DNA of 42,423 nt from Pseudomonadota bacterium (lineage in GTDB: Bacteria > Pseudomonadota > Gammaproteobacteria > Acidiferrobacterales > Acidiferrobacteraceae): contig JAKAXK010000009.1 in the NCBI GenBank assembly GCA_021827145.1, positions 1 through 42,423 of the forward strand. The letters run 5' to 3'. The position numbers and the translations under genes are program-made. Positions 12,991-22,132 of the stretch are shown here, piece after piece. The notes beneath the pieces were generated by a model. It did not search any database and was not told the DNA's origin. It worked only from the letters and a program-made list of their open reading frames with translations. Each line of letters begins with the position of its first letter. Position 1 is the first letter of the stretch.

Positions 12991-13402
12991 TGGCCGGACC
13001 TGGGTCCGGCAAGAGCAAGGCGACCGCCGGGTAGAACTCCTGCTCCTCTTTCTCGTCGTGGTGCTGGAGGATCTGGGCCACCGTTCCCATGAGCGCCACC
13101 GCCTCGTCGCCATCGGCCTGATCCACGGCCTCGGCGATCTCCTCGAAGAAGCCACGCAGGTCACGATGTCCCTTGCGCAGGATGGAGGTCATGGCGTTGT
13201 CGGAGCCGTGCTGGGCCTCGTAGGCCGGGAAGAGCCAGGTCTCCTCGGCCCGCATATGGCGCTCGATGGCATCGCGAAACACCTGGAATGCCTCGGTCGC
13301 ACGGACGAAGTCGCCGGTCTCGGCGGCCGCTCGTGCTTCGTCGAAGGTGTCGTCGAGATGGCGGTGGTGGTGCGTGAAGCTCTCGGTGAGCTTTGTGTCC
13401 AT
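12971..13402 (-). CDS. Second hemerythrin-like HHE domain protein
   Basis: I start at the ATG at 13402 (143 residues, MDTKLTESFTHHHRHLD), which has AGGAG seven bases upstream; the longer track start lacks this. Ligand motifs are HHHRHLDDTF, ERHMRAEETWLFP, GHRDLR and QHHDEKEEQEFYP, the full set for a diiron four-helix bundle. It is a different subtype from the neighbouring hemerythrin and reads toward it. Its upstream region contains the dyad at 13468, which could also serve this strand (GGTAAT lies at the symmetric -10 position), but that -10 is poor. Confidence 0.92.
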   Translation of the reverse strand: MDTKLTESFTHHHRHLDDTFDEARAAAETGDFVRATEAFQVFRDAIERHMRAEETWLFPAYEAQHGSDNAMTSILRKGHRDLRGFFEEIAEAVDQADGDEAVALMGTVAQILQHHDEKEEQEFYPAVALLLPDPGPAIKALEV

Positions 13403-13467
13403 GACGTCTCCTGGGCGCTCGTCGTACAGGCAGCTATCATTACCATACGGTCGCGGCTCCGTCATCC

Positions 13468-13510
13468 TTGATGGCCGTCAAGGAGTCGTGCCGGGTACGA
13501 CTCGTAGAGT
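13468..13510 (+). promoter_or_regulatory. FNR/DNR-type class II promoter for the thioredoxin-like operon
   Basis: TTGAT-GGCC-GTCAA (13468-13481) is followed by a -10 box TAGAGT (13505-13510). The centre-to--10 distance is 30.5 nt, identical to that of the site at 11918. The predicted start is near 13517, 25 nt before the ATG at 13542. The site sits between divergent genes and could control both. Confidence 0.8.
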
Positions 13511-13541
13511 GGGTCCAAGAGTGGGATTTTGGAGGTGTGTG

Positions 13542-13790
13542 ATGGAAGTGCGACTATTGGTCTCGAAGTGGTGCCCGATCTGCCCGCAGGCCGAGCAGGT
13601 ATGGAGCGAGGTGGCGCGCCGCCAACCCATCGACTATCAGGTCCTCGACATCGCCGAGCCCGTCGGCCGGGCGCTGGTCGCGAACCTGCGCGTGCGCACG
13701 GTACCGGCACTGGTGGTTGATGGCAAGCTTACCGCCGTGGGGCTCCAATCGCTCGGCGATGCCCTGAAGATCGCTCAACAGGCGGCGTGA
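13542..13790 (+). CDS. Small thioredoxin/glutaredoxin-fold protein with CPIC motif
   Basis: This 82-residue protein starts at the ATG at 13542 after GGAGGTGTGTG; the longer track ORF is a read-through. It opens with a beta strand MEVRLLVS and the redox motif WCPIC (Cys11, Cys14). A cis-proline-like TVPALVVDG and a C-terminal helix follow, the minimal thioredoxin/glutaredoxin-3 fold. It probably acts as a small thiol-disulfide exchange protein. The stop overlaps the next gene's GTG (GTGA). It heads a three-gene operon with DUF488 and CopD-like genes behind an FNR/DNR-type promoter. Confidence 0.9.
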   Translation: MEVRLLVSKWCPICPQAEQVWSEVARRQPIDYQVLDIAEPVGRALVANLRVRTVPALVVDGKLTAVGLQSLGDALKIAQQAA

Positions 13791-14161
13791 AGCGCCGGTG
13801 TGTGCCGCGCATCCTCGTGCGCCGCGTCTACGAGGCGGCTGCGCCCGACGAGCCTCCGCGCTGGTTGGTTGACCGGGTGTGGCCGCGGGGTCTCACAAAG
13901 GAGGCCGCGGGTCTGGCCGGCTGGGCCCGGGACGTCGCGCCATCGACCCCGTTACGCCAATGGTTTGGACACGAGCCGGCCCGCTTCCCGGAATTTCGTC
14001 GAAGCTATCTCGCTGAACTGCGCGCCCATCCGGAGGTCGCCGATGTGCTGGTGGCTACGGCGTGCGCGGACGGGGTCGTGTTGGTGTACGCGGCGCGCGA
14101 CGAGACGCACAATAACGCGGTCGTGCTGCGTGAATATCTGAGGGAGCGCGTGGATGGGTGA
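13787..14161 (+). CDS. DUF488 family protein (YeaO-like)
   Basis: This 124-residue protein matches the YeaO type of DUF488: RRVYEA, WLVDRVWPRGLTKEAA, WARDVAPSTPLRQWFGHEPARFPEF and RRSYLAEL are the family landmarks, and DETHNNAVVLREYL closes the domain. The function is not established. It starts at a GTG that overlaps the previous stop by 4 nt, and overlaps the next gene by 8 nt, so the three genes are translationally coupled. In this setting it may belong to a redox or NO stress response, which is inference from position only. Confidence 0.92.
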   Translation: MKRRCVPRILVRRVYEAAAPDEPPRWLVDRVWPRGLTKEAAGLAGWARDVAPSTPLRQWFGHEPARFPEFRRSYLAELRAHPEVADVLVATACADGVVLVYAARDETHNNAVVLREYLRERVDG

Positions 14162-14615
14162 GGCGCTATTTCTGGTGCTGATCGCGCTCCATCTGGTGGC
14201 CGCCACCGCATGGGTGGGCGGCGTGTTGTTCTTCGTGTTTGCGGTTGTACCGGCCGCGCGCGCGACGCCCGGGGCCGGCATCCCCGAGGCCCTCGGCCGC
14301 GCGTTTCGTCCCGTGGCTTATGCGGCGCTGGGCACTCTGATCGTAACCGGCCCCTTGCTGCTGTGGGTGCTCGGCATAGGTCCGGAGGCGTTCATGCAGG
14401 CGCGGTTTTGGGCGGACCCCTTCGGTATCACCTTAGGGCTAAAGCTGGTGATGGTCGTGCTGGTGCTCGCACTCACGGCTTGGCACGACGCGGTGCTCGG
14501 TCCCCGCGCCCAACGCACCGGCCAAGTCGGCGCCACGCGCCGCGTCGGGCGCACCATAGGCCTGTTATCGGTCGCCATACTGTTGGCGGGGCTCTTATTG
14601 GCCCAAGGCCTTTAG
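14154..14615 (+). CDS. CopD-like four-helix membrane protein
   Basis: This 153-residue hydrophobic protein has four predicted membrane helices, around residues 3-33, 51-72, 86-107 and 132-150. The pattern HLVAATAWVGGVLFFVFAVVPA in helix 1 is typical of the CopD / copper-resistance D domain and related heme-binding membrane proteins. Histidines lie in helix 1 (His13) and after helix 3 (WHDAVLGP). It could bind heme or copper and move electrons. It is last in the operon begun by the CPIC protein. Its 3' end overlaps the convergent ABC exporter gene by 21 nt. Confidence 0.8.
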   Translation: MGEALFLVLIALHLVAATAWVGGVLFFVFAVVPAARATPGAGIPEALGRAFRPVAYAALGTLIVTGPLLLWVLGIGPEAFMQARFWADPFGITLGLKLVMVVLVLALTAWHDAVLGPRAQRTGQVGATRRVGRTIGLLSVAILLAGLLLAQGL

Positions 14616-16448
14616 CGCTGGTGTCGGATCCGTGCGCGGCGGCCGGTGCGTCTCTTGCTGCAGGGCCCAGAGTTCCGCATAAAGGCCGCCTAGCGCAATG
14701 AGTTCGCGATGGCGTCCCCGCTCCACGATACGTCCCTCGCGCATGACGAGAATCTGGTCGGCGTGCTGTATGGTCGCCAGCCTGTGAGCCACGACGATCG
14801 TCGTCCGGCGCTGGGCGAGCAGTGCAAGGCCTTCCTGTACCACCCGTTCGGAAGCGGCATCCAGTGCCGATGTGGCTTCATCAAAGAGCAGGATGCGGGG
14901 GCGCTTCAATAGGGTCCGGGCGATCGCCACGCGCTGCTTCTCACCACCCGAGAGCTTCAATCCGCGTTCACCCACCCGGGTCTCGTAGCCCTTTGGCAGG
15001 GCGGCTATGAAGCGACCCAGATGGGCCAGTTCCGCGGCCTCCCGTACCTCATCGAGGCTTGCGCCCGGGCGACCGTAAGCGATGTTGGCGTAGAGACTGT
15101 CGTTGAAGAGCACCGGGTCTTGCGGGACGATGCCGATCACCTGCCGCAGACTCTGTTGCGTCACGGTGCGGATGTCCTGGCCGTCGATCAGGATGCAACC
15201 ATCCTCGGGATCGTAGAGGCGTGCCAAGAGCCGCATGACGGTCGATTTCCCCGAACCGCTTGGCCCCACGACCGCGGTGGTCGACTCGGGGGCGACCGTG
15301 AAATCGACGTGATCCAGGAGTGGCTGGCCGCCGTACGAGAAGGCCACATGATCGAAACGCACCTCGCCGCGCGTAATCGTGAGGTCGCCCGCCCCTGGGG
15401 CGTCGGCGATATCGATGGGCGCATCCAGGAGGGCGAACATCTTTTCCATGTCCGCGAGCGAGTGCTTGATCTCGCGGTAGACAAAGCCCAGGAAGTGCAG
15501 GGGCATGAAGAGCTGGATCAAGAACGCGTTGACCAGTACGAGGTCACCGATAGTCATGGTGTGGTGGGCGACACCTTGGGCGGCGAGCAGCATGAGCCCA
15601 GTGGTACCAGCCGCAATGATGGCCGCCTGTCCGGCGTTTAGGAAGGCGAGCGACGACTGGTTCTTGACGGCGGCATTTTCCCATTGCGCCAGATGGGCGT
15701 CATAGCGCCCGGATTCATAGTCCTCGTTGGCGAAATACTTCACTGTCTCGTAGTTCAGGAGGCTGTCGACCGCATGATTGTTGGCGCGCGAATCCATATC
15801 ATTCATCGATCGCCTGAAGACCGTGCGCCATTCCGTCACGAACAGGGTGAAGCCGACATAGAGCGCGAGCGTACAGAACGTGATGACCGCGAACCAAAAG
15901 CGGAATTTGGCGATCAGGATGCCGGCGACGAGCGCGATCTCGACGATGGTGGGGATGATGTTGAAGAGCAGCACATTCAAGAGTAGCGCGATGCCGCGGC
16001 TGCCGCGCTCTATGTCGCGCGCCACCGCCCCCGTCTGCCGATCCAGATGGAATCGCAGCGACAAGGCATGGAGGTGACGGAAGACGGTCGTGGCCGCGCG
16101 CCGCACGGCACGCTGCTTGACGCGCGCGAACACGAGATCGCGGAGTTCGCCAAAGAGCGAGTTGGCGAATCGCAAGCCGCCGTAGGCGGCGAGCAGTGCC
16201 ACGGGCACGATGAGCGCGGAGTGATCGGAGTCGAGGTCGTTGACGATGTCCTTCAGGACCAGGGGAACCGCTACCCCCGCTGCCTTCGCCACGATGAGTG
16301 AGGCGAGCGCGAACCCCACGCGCAGCCGGTATTCCCACAAGTAAGGGGCGAGCCTTTTGATCGTCGACCAGAGGAGGCCGCGTGTGGCGATCGTGTTCTG
16401 GCCCGGCCCTGCAAGGGTGTCGCCCGACCGACCCGCAAGGCCGCGCAC
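14595..16448 (-). CDS. ABC exporter of the Atm1/ABCB7 type (fused permease and ATPase)
   Basis: This 617-residue half transporter has an N-terminal six-helix membrane domain (about 45-330) and a C-terminal ATPase domain: Walker A GPSGSGKST, signature LSGGEKQR, Walker B ILLFDEATSALD, switch AHRLATI. Features of the membrane domain (NYETVKYFANEDYE, MNDMDSRANNHAVDSLLN) match the Atm1/heavy-metal-tolerance subgroup, which exports glutathione-linked sulfur or metal compounds. That substrate is inferred from the family. It starts at a GTG 4 nt after the ettA stop and is probably co-transcribed with it. The family usually has about 590-610 residues, so the size fits. Confidence 0.93.
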   Translation of the reverse strand: MRGLAGRSGDTLAGPGQNTIATRGLLWSTIKRLAPYLWEYRLRVGFALASLIVAKAAGVAVPLVLKDIVNDLDSDHSALIVPVALLAAYGGLRFANSLFGELRDLVFARVKQRAVRRAATTVFRHLHALSLRFHLDRQTGAVARDIERGSRGIALLLNVLLFNIIPTIVEIALVAGILIAKFRFWFAVITFCTLALYVGFTLFVTEWRTVFRRSMNDMDSRANNHAVDSLLNYETVKYFANEDYESGRYDAHLAQWENAAVKNQSSLAFLNAGQAAIIAAGTTGLMLLAAQGVAHHTMTIGDLVLVNAFLIQLFMPLHFLGFVYREIKHSLADMEKMFALLDAPIDIADAPGAGDLTITRGEVRFDHVAFSYGGQPLLDHVDFTVAPESTTAVVGPSGSGKSTVMRLLARLYDPEDGCILIDGQDIRTVTQQSLRQVIGIVPQDPVLFNDSLYANIAYGRPGASLDEVREAAELAHLGRFIAALPKGYETRVGERGLKLSGGEKQRVAIARTLLKRPRILLFDEATSALDAASERVVQEGLALLAQRRTTIVVAHRLATIQHADQILVMREGRIVERGRHRELIALGGLYAELWALQQETHRPPRTDPTPALKALGQ

Positions 16449-16452
16449 GGCG

Positions 16453-18126
<1,674 letters not shown>

Positions 18127-18358
18127 GGGGCGAAGTATACACCGGGGCTTCGGAAGTTGCTTCCGGTGCTGGGCGTCCGCAGGGCACCTCCGCGCCCCCG
18201 TCTATCGCCCTTGTCTCTATGTCCGGGGCGCGAATGGGGTAGGCTTCGCGGACGCACAGGATGGCGTGGGCTTGACCCTTGAGGTCGATGGGCTTAGCCA
18301 TCATAATGCCCGCGGCATGATGCGTGCCGCGGCACCGGGCGTAACGCGAGGGGTGAGG

Positions 18359-19141
18359 ATGTTGCGTGGAATAGGGGCGGGCTTGGGTGCGGTTTTGTTT
18401 AGCGCTTCGGTACTCGCCCACAAATTTCCTGACCTGTCATGTCGGGCATTTTCCGGGAAGTTCGTGCAACTGACGACGCACAGCGGCCGTCGGTTCGACG
18501 TGTATCGCACGGGACCGCCATCGGCGCGCATCGGGCTTCTGCTGCTGCCCGGCAAGGCGGGCCTCGACCAGCATACGCTGGCATGGGCCGACCGCGTGGG
18601 CGCACAGGGCTACCGGGTGCTGACCATGGGGCTCGGGGCCAAACATAAGGACGGTAGCGCGCCCACTGGCACGCATGGGCGTTCGGTGGCCCGCGAACGC
18701 GCCGCGCTTCATTACCTGAGCGCGCCGGGCCGCAAGATCGTGACCTTCGGTTGGGGGCGAGCAGGGGCCCTCCAGTCCGTTCAGGCGAGCGCGGCGGATC
18801 CATCCGATGTCTCGGGGACGGTGCTCTGCAACGGCGGCGTGTCGGCCAAACCCGCCCTTTTACGTAAATTGAAGTCGAAAGTCCTGCTTGTCGCCTTCCA
18901 GAAGACTACGCCCGTGGCAAAGCTGCAGGCCTTCGAGTCCCGCATGCGCTTGGACGGCAAGCCCTTGATCGTGCATTACTACCATATCGATCCGAAGGCC
19001 GCGAACCCGACCGGTCGCCATTTCGACAGCGCGATCGCGCAAGAGGTGTGGGGGCAGGCGCGGATCTTCTTTCGGCAGATCGCCTTCCTCTGCCGGCGCT
19101 GCGCGCCTTATCCGCGGCTCCTGTTCAATTACCGCCGATAG
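18359..19141 (+). CDS. Exported dienelactone-hydrolase-like alpha/beta protein lacking the usual nucleophile
   Basis: I place the start at the ATG at 18359 (260 residues, MLRGIGAGLGAVLFSASVLAHK), which gives a signal peptide; an ATG at 18317 is possible and upstream codons look non-coding. The remainder has alpha/beta-hydrolase features of dienelactone hydrolases: GLLLLPGKAGL, WADRVGAQGYRVL, a strand KIVTFGWGRAGAL at the nucleophile elbow and a C-terminal GRHFDSAIAQEVWGQARIFF. The elbow usually reads GxCxGG or GxSxGG. Here it is GWGRAG, with no Cys or Ser, so classical hydrolysis is unlikely. It may be a binding protein or a degenerate enzyme. It stands alone, between ettA and the convergent argF. 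Confidence 0.72.
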   Translation: MLRGIGAGLGAVLFSASVLAHKFPDLSCRAFSGKFVQLTTHSGRRFDVYRTGPPSARIGLLLLPGKAGLDQHTLAWADRVGAQGYRVLTMGLGAKHKDGSAPTGTHGRSVARERAALHYLSAPGRKIVTFGWGRAGALQSVQASAADPSDVSGTVLCNGGVSAKPALLRKLKSKVLLVAFQKTTPVAKLQAFESRMRLDGKPLIVHYYHIDPKAANPTGRHFDSAIAQEVWGQARIFFRQIAFLCRRCAPYPRLLFNYRR

Positions 19142-19164
19142 GCCTGCGGGTCTCTCGGGCGGGC

Positions 19165-20064
19165 TCAGCCGAGCAGGAACTCCAGGAGTGCCTTCTGGGC
19201 GTGGAGGCGGTTTTCGGCCTCGTCCCAGACCACGCTGCGCGGTCCATCGATGACGTCGGCGGCCACTTCGACCCCGCGATAGGCGGGCAGGCAATGCATG
19301 AAGAGCGCATCGGGGGCGGCGATCTCCATGAGGTGCGTGTCGACACAGAACCCCCGGAAGGCGCGGGCGCGCACCTCCTTCTCCGATTCCTGTCCCATAC
19401 TCGCCCAGGTGTCCGTTACCACGAGATCCGCGCCGGTGGCCGCCTCCTCCGGGGTGGCGACCAGTCGTGCCGCGTCACCGGCGGCACTGAGGATCTCCGC
19501 ATCCGGGCCGTAGCCCGACGGCGTGGCGATGCGCAGGGTAAAGGCGAACTGCCGGGCGGCATTGATCCAGGACTGACAGACGTTGTTGCCATCACCGATC
19601 CAGGCCACCGTGCGTCCGGCGATATCGCCCCGGTGCTCGAAGTAGGTCTGCATGTCGGCCAAGAGCTGGCAGGGGTGGAAGCGATCTGTCAGGGCGTTGA
19701 TGACCGGGACCTGCGAATGGGCCGCGAAGGCTGCGAGCTTGGCGTGCTCGTGGGTGCGAATGACGATGGCGTTGACCATGCGCGAGATGACGCGCGCGGT
19801 GTCCTCGAGCGGTTCGCCCCGCCCCAGTTGCAGTTCAGCGGGGGCAAGGAACATGCTGTTGCCCCCGAGTTGCGTGATGCCGGCCTCGAACGAGACCCGC
19901 GTGCGGGTCGAGGATTTCTCGAAGATGAGCGCGAGACTCGAGCCGCGCAGATATTCATGCGGCTCGCGCCGACGCAGGATGGCCTTGAGGGTGACGGCGC
20001 GCTCGACCAGCATGCGCAGTTCCTTGGGCGTGCAGTCCATGAGACTCAGGAAGTGCCTGGTCAT
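19165..20064 (-). CDS. argF: Ornithine carbamoyltransferase
   Basis: ArgF makes citrulline from ornithine and carbamoyl phosphate in arginine synthesis. This 299-residue protein has the carbamoyl-phosphate motif SSTRTR, HPCQ in the catalytic loop, WIGDGNN and the ornithine-binding MHCLPAYRG. All look intact. The start overlaps the argD stop by 4 nt, so the two are translated in series (argD then argF). argG lies about 8.7 kb away on the other strand, behind the pyruvate dehydrogenase genes. Confidence 0.97.
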   Translation of the reverse strand: MTRHFLSLMDCTPKELRMLVERAVTLKAILRRREPHEYLRGSSLALIFEKSSTRTRVSFEAGITQLGGNSMFLAPAELQLGRGEPLEDTARVISRMVNAIVIRTHEHAKLAAFAAHSQVPVINALTDRFHPCQLLADMQTYFEHRGDIAGRTVAWIGDGNNVCQSWINAARQFAFTLRIATPSGYGPDAEILSAAGDAARLVATPEEAATGADLVVTDTWASMGQESEKEVRARAFRGFCVDTHLMEIAAPDALFMHCLPAYRGVEVAADVIDGPRSVVWDEAENRLHAQKALLEFLLG

Positions 20065-21242
20065 GACGCCAGGAACTCCTGGATCGCGGCCACTGTTCCC
20101 TGCGCAAGGAGGCCGGCCTCCTCGTCGCTCAGTATGAGCGGCGGCAGGAGGCGGACCGTCCGTTCGGCGGTGACATTGATCAGCAGGCCGCGGTCCAAGG
20201 CGAGCTTCATGATGGGCTGCGCGGGGCGATCGAGCTCTATGCCCAGAAGGAGGCCTTGGCCGCGGATCGCCTTGACGCCCGCGGTGTCGCGCAAGCGCTC
20301 TTGCAGGTCGGCGAGCAGTCGTGCCCCCAGGGTTTGGGCCCGTTCCCAGGCACGCATGGCTTCAAGTGTCTCGATGACAGCGAGCCCCACGGCCGTTACC
20401 AGAGGGCCACCGCCGAATGTCGAGCCGTGCTGTCCGGGATGGAACAACTCGGCGGCCGCGCCATGCGCAAGGCACGCCCCGATCGGCAGGCCGTTACCGA
20501 GCGCTTTGGCGACCGTCATGACGTCCGGGCGTGCCCCTTCTTGTTGCCAGGCGAACCACGAGCCGCTCCGGCACATGCCGGTCTGGATTTCATCGAGGAT
20601 GAGGAGCCAGCCCGCCTCGTCGCAGATCTTGCGCAGGCCCTTCAGATAGCCCGGGTCCGGGATCTGGATGCCGCCCTCTCCGAGGACGGGCTCGACGAAC
20701 ACCGCGACCACGGTTTGGTCCCGCTCGCGCACCTGGCGCACGGCCGCGAGATCATTGAAGGGCACGCGCCGAAAGCCAGGTACCAGGGGCTCGAAGCCCG
20801 CTTGCACCTTGCGGTTTCCGGAGGCGCTCAGAGTGCCCAGGGTGCGCCCATGGAAGCTCCCTTCCATGACGATCACGGCTGGCGCCTCGACCCCCTTGCG
20901 GTGTCCGTGCAGCCGCGCAAGCTTCAAGGCCGCCTCATTGGCCTCGGCCCCGGAGTTTGCGAAGAACGCCCGATCCATGGACGCCACCTCGCAGAGCTTG
21001 CGGCCGAGCGCCTCCTGTTGGCGATTTTGGTACCAGTTCGAGACGTGGATCAGGCGCCGGGATTGGGCGCAGATCGCCTCGACGACTGCCGGATGGGCGT
21101 GGCCCAGGCCGTTGACCGCGACGCCGGCGAGGCCGTCCAGGTACTTACGACCTTCCTCGTCCCAGAGCCAAGCCCCTTCGCCGTGCGTGAAGGCGACGGG
21201 AAGTCGCCCGTAGGTCGTCATGAGATAGCGTTCGGTTGGCAT
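20061..21242 (-). CDS. argD: Acetylornithine aminotransferase
   Basis: ArgD is a PLP enzyme that transfers the amino group to N-acetylglutamate semialdehyde in arginine synthesis. The 393-residue protein shows the class-III aminotransferase pattern: [60 protein letters not shown] and the PLP lysine in [13 protein letters not shown]. The ATG has a GGGGG stretch about 10 nt upstream. A terminator-like hairpin sits 17 nt ahead of the ATG on the coding strand, so an attenuation-type control of argD and argF is possible. argF overlaps the stop. Confidence 0.96.
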   Translation of the reverse strand: MPTERYLMTTYGRLPVAFTHGEGAWLWDEEGRKYLDGLAGVAVNGLGHAHPAVVEAICAQSRRLIHVSNWYQNRQQEALGRKLCEVASMDRAFFANSGAEANEAALKLARLHGHRKGVEAPAVIVMEGSFHGRTLGTLSASGNRKVQAGFEPLVPGFRRVPFNDLAAVRQVRERDQTVVAVFVEPVLGEGGIQIPDPGYLKGLRKICDEAGWLLILDEIQTGMCRSGSWFAWQQEGARPDVMTVAKALGNGLPIGACLAHGAAAELFHPGQHGSTFGGGPLVTAVGLAVIETLEAMRAWERAQTLGARLLADLQERLRDTAGVKAIRGQGLLLGIELDRPAQPIMKLALDRGLLINVTAERTVRLLPPLILSDEEAGLLAQGTVAAIQEFLAS

Positions 21243-21250
21243 CGCGCCCC

Positions 21251-21283
21251 CAAAATATAAAGCGCCCCAAGGTGGGGGCGCTT
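21251..21283 (-). terminator. Terminator-like hairpin in the leader just upstream of argD
   Basis: On the minus strand AAGCGCCCC-CACCTT-GGGGCGCTT forms a perfect 9-bp stem with a 6-nt loop, followed by the T-rich TTATATTTTG. The same stem on the plus strand is not followed by a T tract, so it points toward argD. It lies 17 nt before the argD ATG and 3' to a 230-nt region with no ORF. It could terminate a short leader RNA, act as an attenuator, or end an unrecognised small RNA. Confidence 0.55.
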
Positions 21284-21516
21284 CAACGATTTAAGGATCG
21301 CGGCCGCCTGCGGCACCAGGCAGTCCGATCAAAGGGCGGATGTTACCGCTCCGGCTCCCTAAAATCCAGTCTAGGGGCAAGGCGGTGGTGTCTCGGTTTG
21401 AATTTCCGGGACTCGTGGATTGCGGCCCTTCCGCTTTGTGGCCACACTCGGCGAATCTCGATGCCGTCCTCGTGCGCCGAAACGCACGCCCAACGGTCGC
21501 CCGGAGAACATGACGA
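21284..21516. other. Intergenic region between argD and the acetyltransferase gene
   Basis: About 230 nt between divergent genes. I see no tRNA and no reliable ORF in it. The string GGTTTGAATTTCC resembles a T-loop but the flanks do not pair into an acceptor stem. A weak GCCTG-N6-CAGGC stem occurs on the minus strand. Together with the hairpin at 21251 this may be the leader RNA of argD. Confidence 0.4.
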
Positions 21517-22074
21517 ATGCCGAAAGACGATGGCACCCGGATAATCTACAGCAGGACGCCAGAATCAACGGCCATGGCGGCAAACGTCAAACGCGCGATG
21601 GCGATCACCGTCAGGCTTAATCGTTTGACGTTCAACGATGCGGACGAAATCCGGGCCTTGTTCAGCGAACTGATCGGTAAAAAGGTGGACGAGAGCTTTT
21701 TACTGATCCCGCCATTCTATACGGCTGGTGGGGACGAAATCCGCGTCGGGCGCAATGTCTTCGTCAATCAGAACTGCACCTTCTATGATCTCGGCGGCCT
21801 CGATATCGCCGACGAAGTGATGATCGGGCCGAACGTGAGCCTCCTCACGGCGGGCCACCCCCTTGAACCCTCGCGCCGGCGCGCCGCTACCATCGGAAAG
21901 CCCATCGTGATTGAGAAAGGCGTGTGGATCGCCGCCGGCGCGACTCTCATCGGGGGTGTCACGGTCGGCGAGAATTCGGTCGTCGCGGCCGGTTCGGTCG
22001 TCACCCGGGACGTTCCCCCGAATACCCTTGTCGGAGGCAATCCGGCGCGGGTCATTCGTTCGATTGGCGACTGA
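21517..22074 (+). CDS. Hexapeptide-repeat acetyltransferase, MAT/NodL type
   Basis: This 185-residue protein belongs to the left-handed beta-helix acyltransferases of the maltose/galactoside/NodL group. Hexad repeats run from about residue 75 to 175 (VGRNVFVNQNCTFYDLGGLDIADEV, GVWIAAGATLIGGVTVGENSVVAAGSVV), ending VGGNPARVIRSI. The catalytic histidine is in LLTAGHPLEPSRRR. The family usually acetylates a sugar 6-OH using acetyl-CoA; the acceptor is not readable here. It lacks part of the N-terminal MAT cap and has instead a 20-residue N-terminus. The start is at the ATG at 21517; a GGAGAA lies 13 nt before it, which is rather far. No operon partner is evident. Confidence 0.9.
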   Translation: MPKDDGTRIIYSRTPESTAMAANVKRAMAITVRLNRLTFNDADEIRALFSELIGKKVDESFLLIPPFYTAGGDEIRVGRNVFVNQNCTFYDLGGLDIADEVMIGPNVSLLTAGHPLEPSRRRAATIGKPIVIEKGVWIAAGATLIGGVTVGENSVVAAGSVVTRDVPPNTLVGGNPARVIRSIGD

Positions 22075-22132
22075 TGGAACGCCCGACAGAGGTCGGAAGC
22101 GGAAATTCAAGCCGAGACCCATCCGGCGAGGC

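Noticed and set aside
13403-13541. Divergent promoter for the second hemerythrin gene using the same dyad
   Set aside because: Only a weak -10 (GGTAAT) sits at the symmetric place. Kept as a possibility, not called as a feature.
21380-21440. tRNA-like T-loop string GGTTTGAATTTCC
   Set aside because: No acceptor stem, anticodon arm or CCA-side pairing can be drawn around it on either strand.
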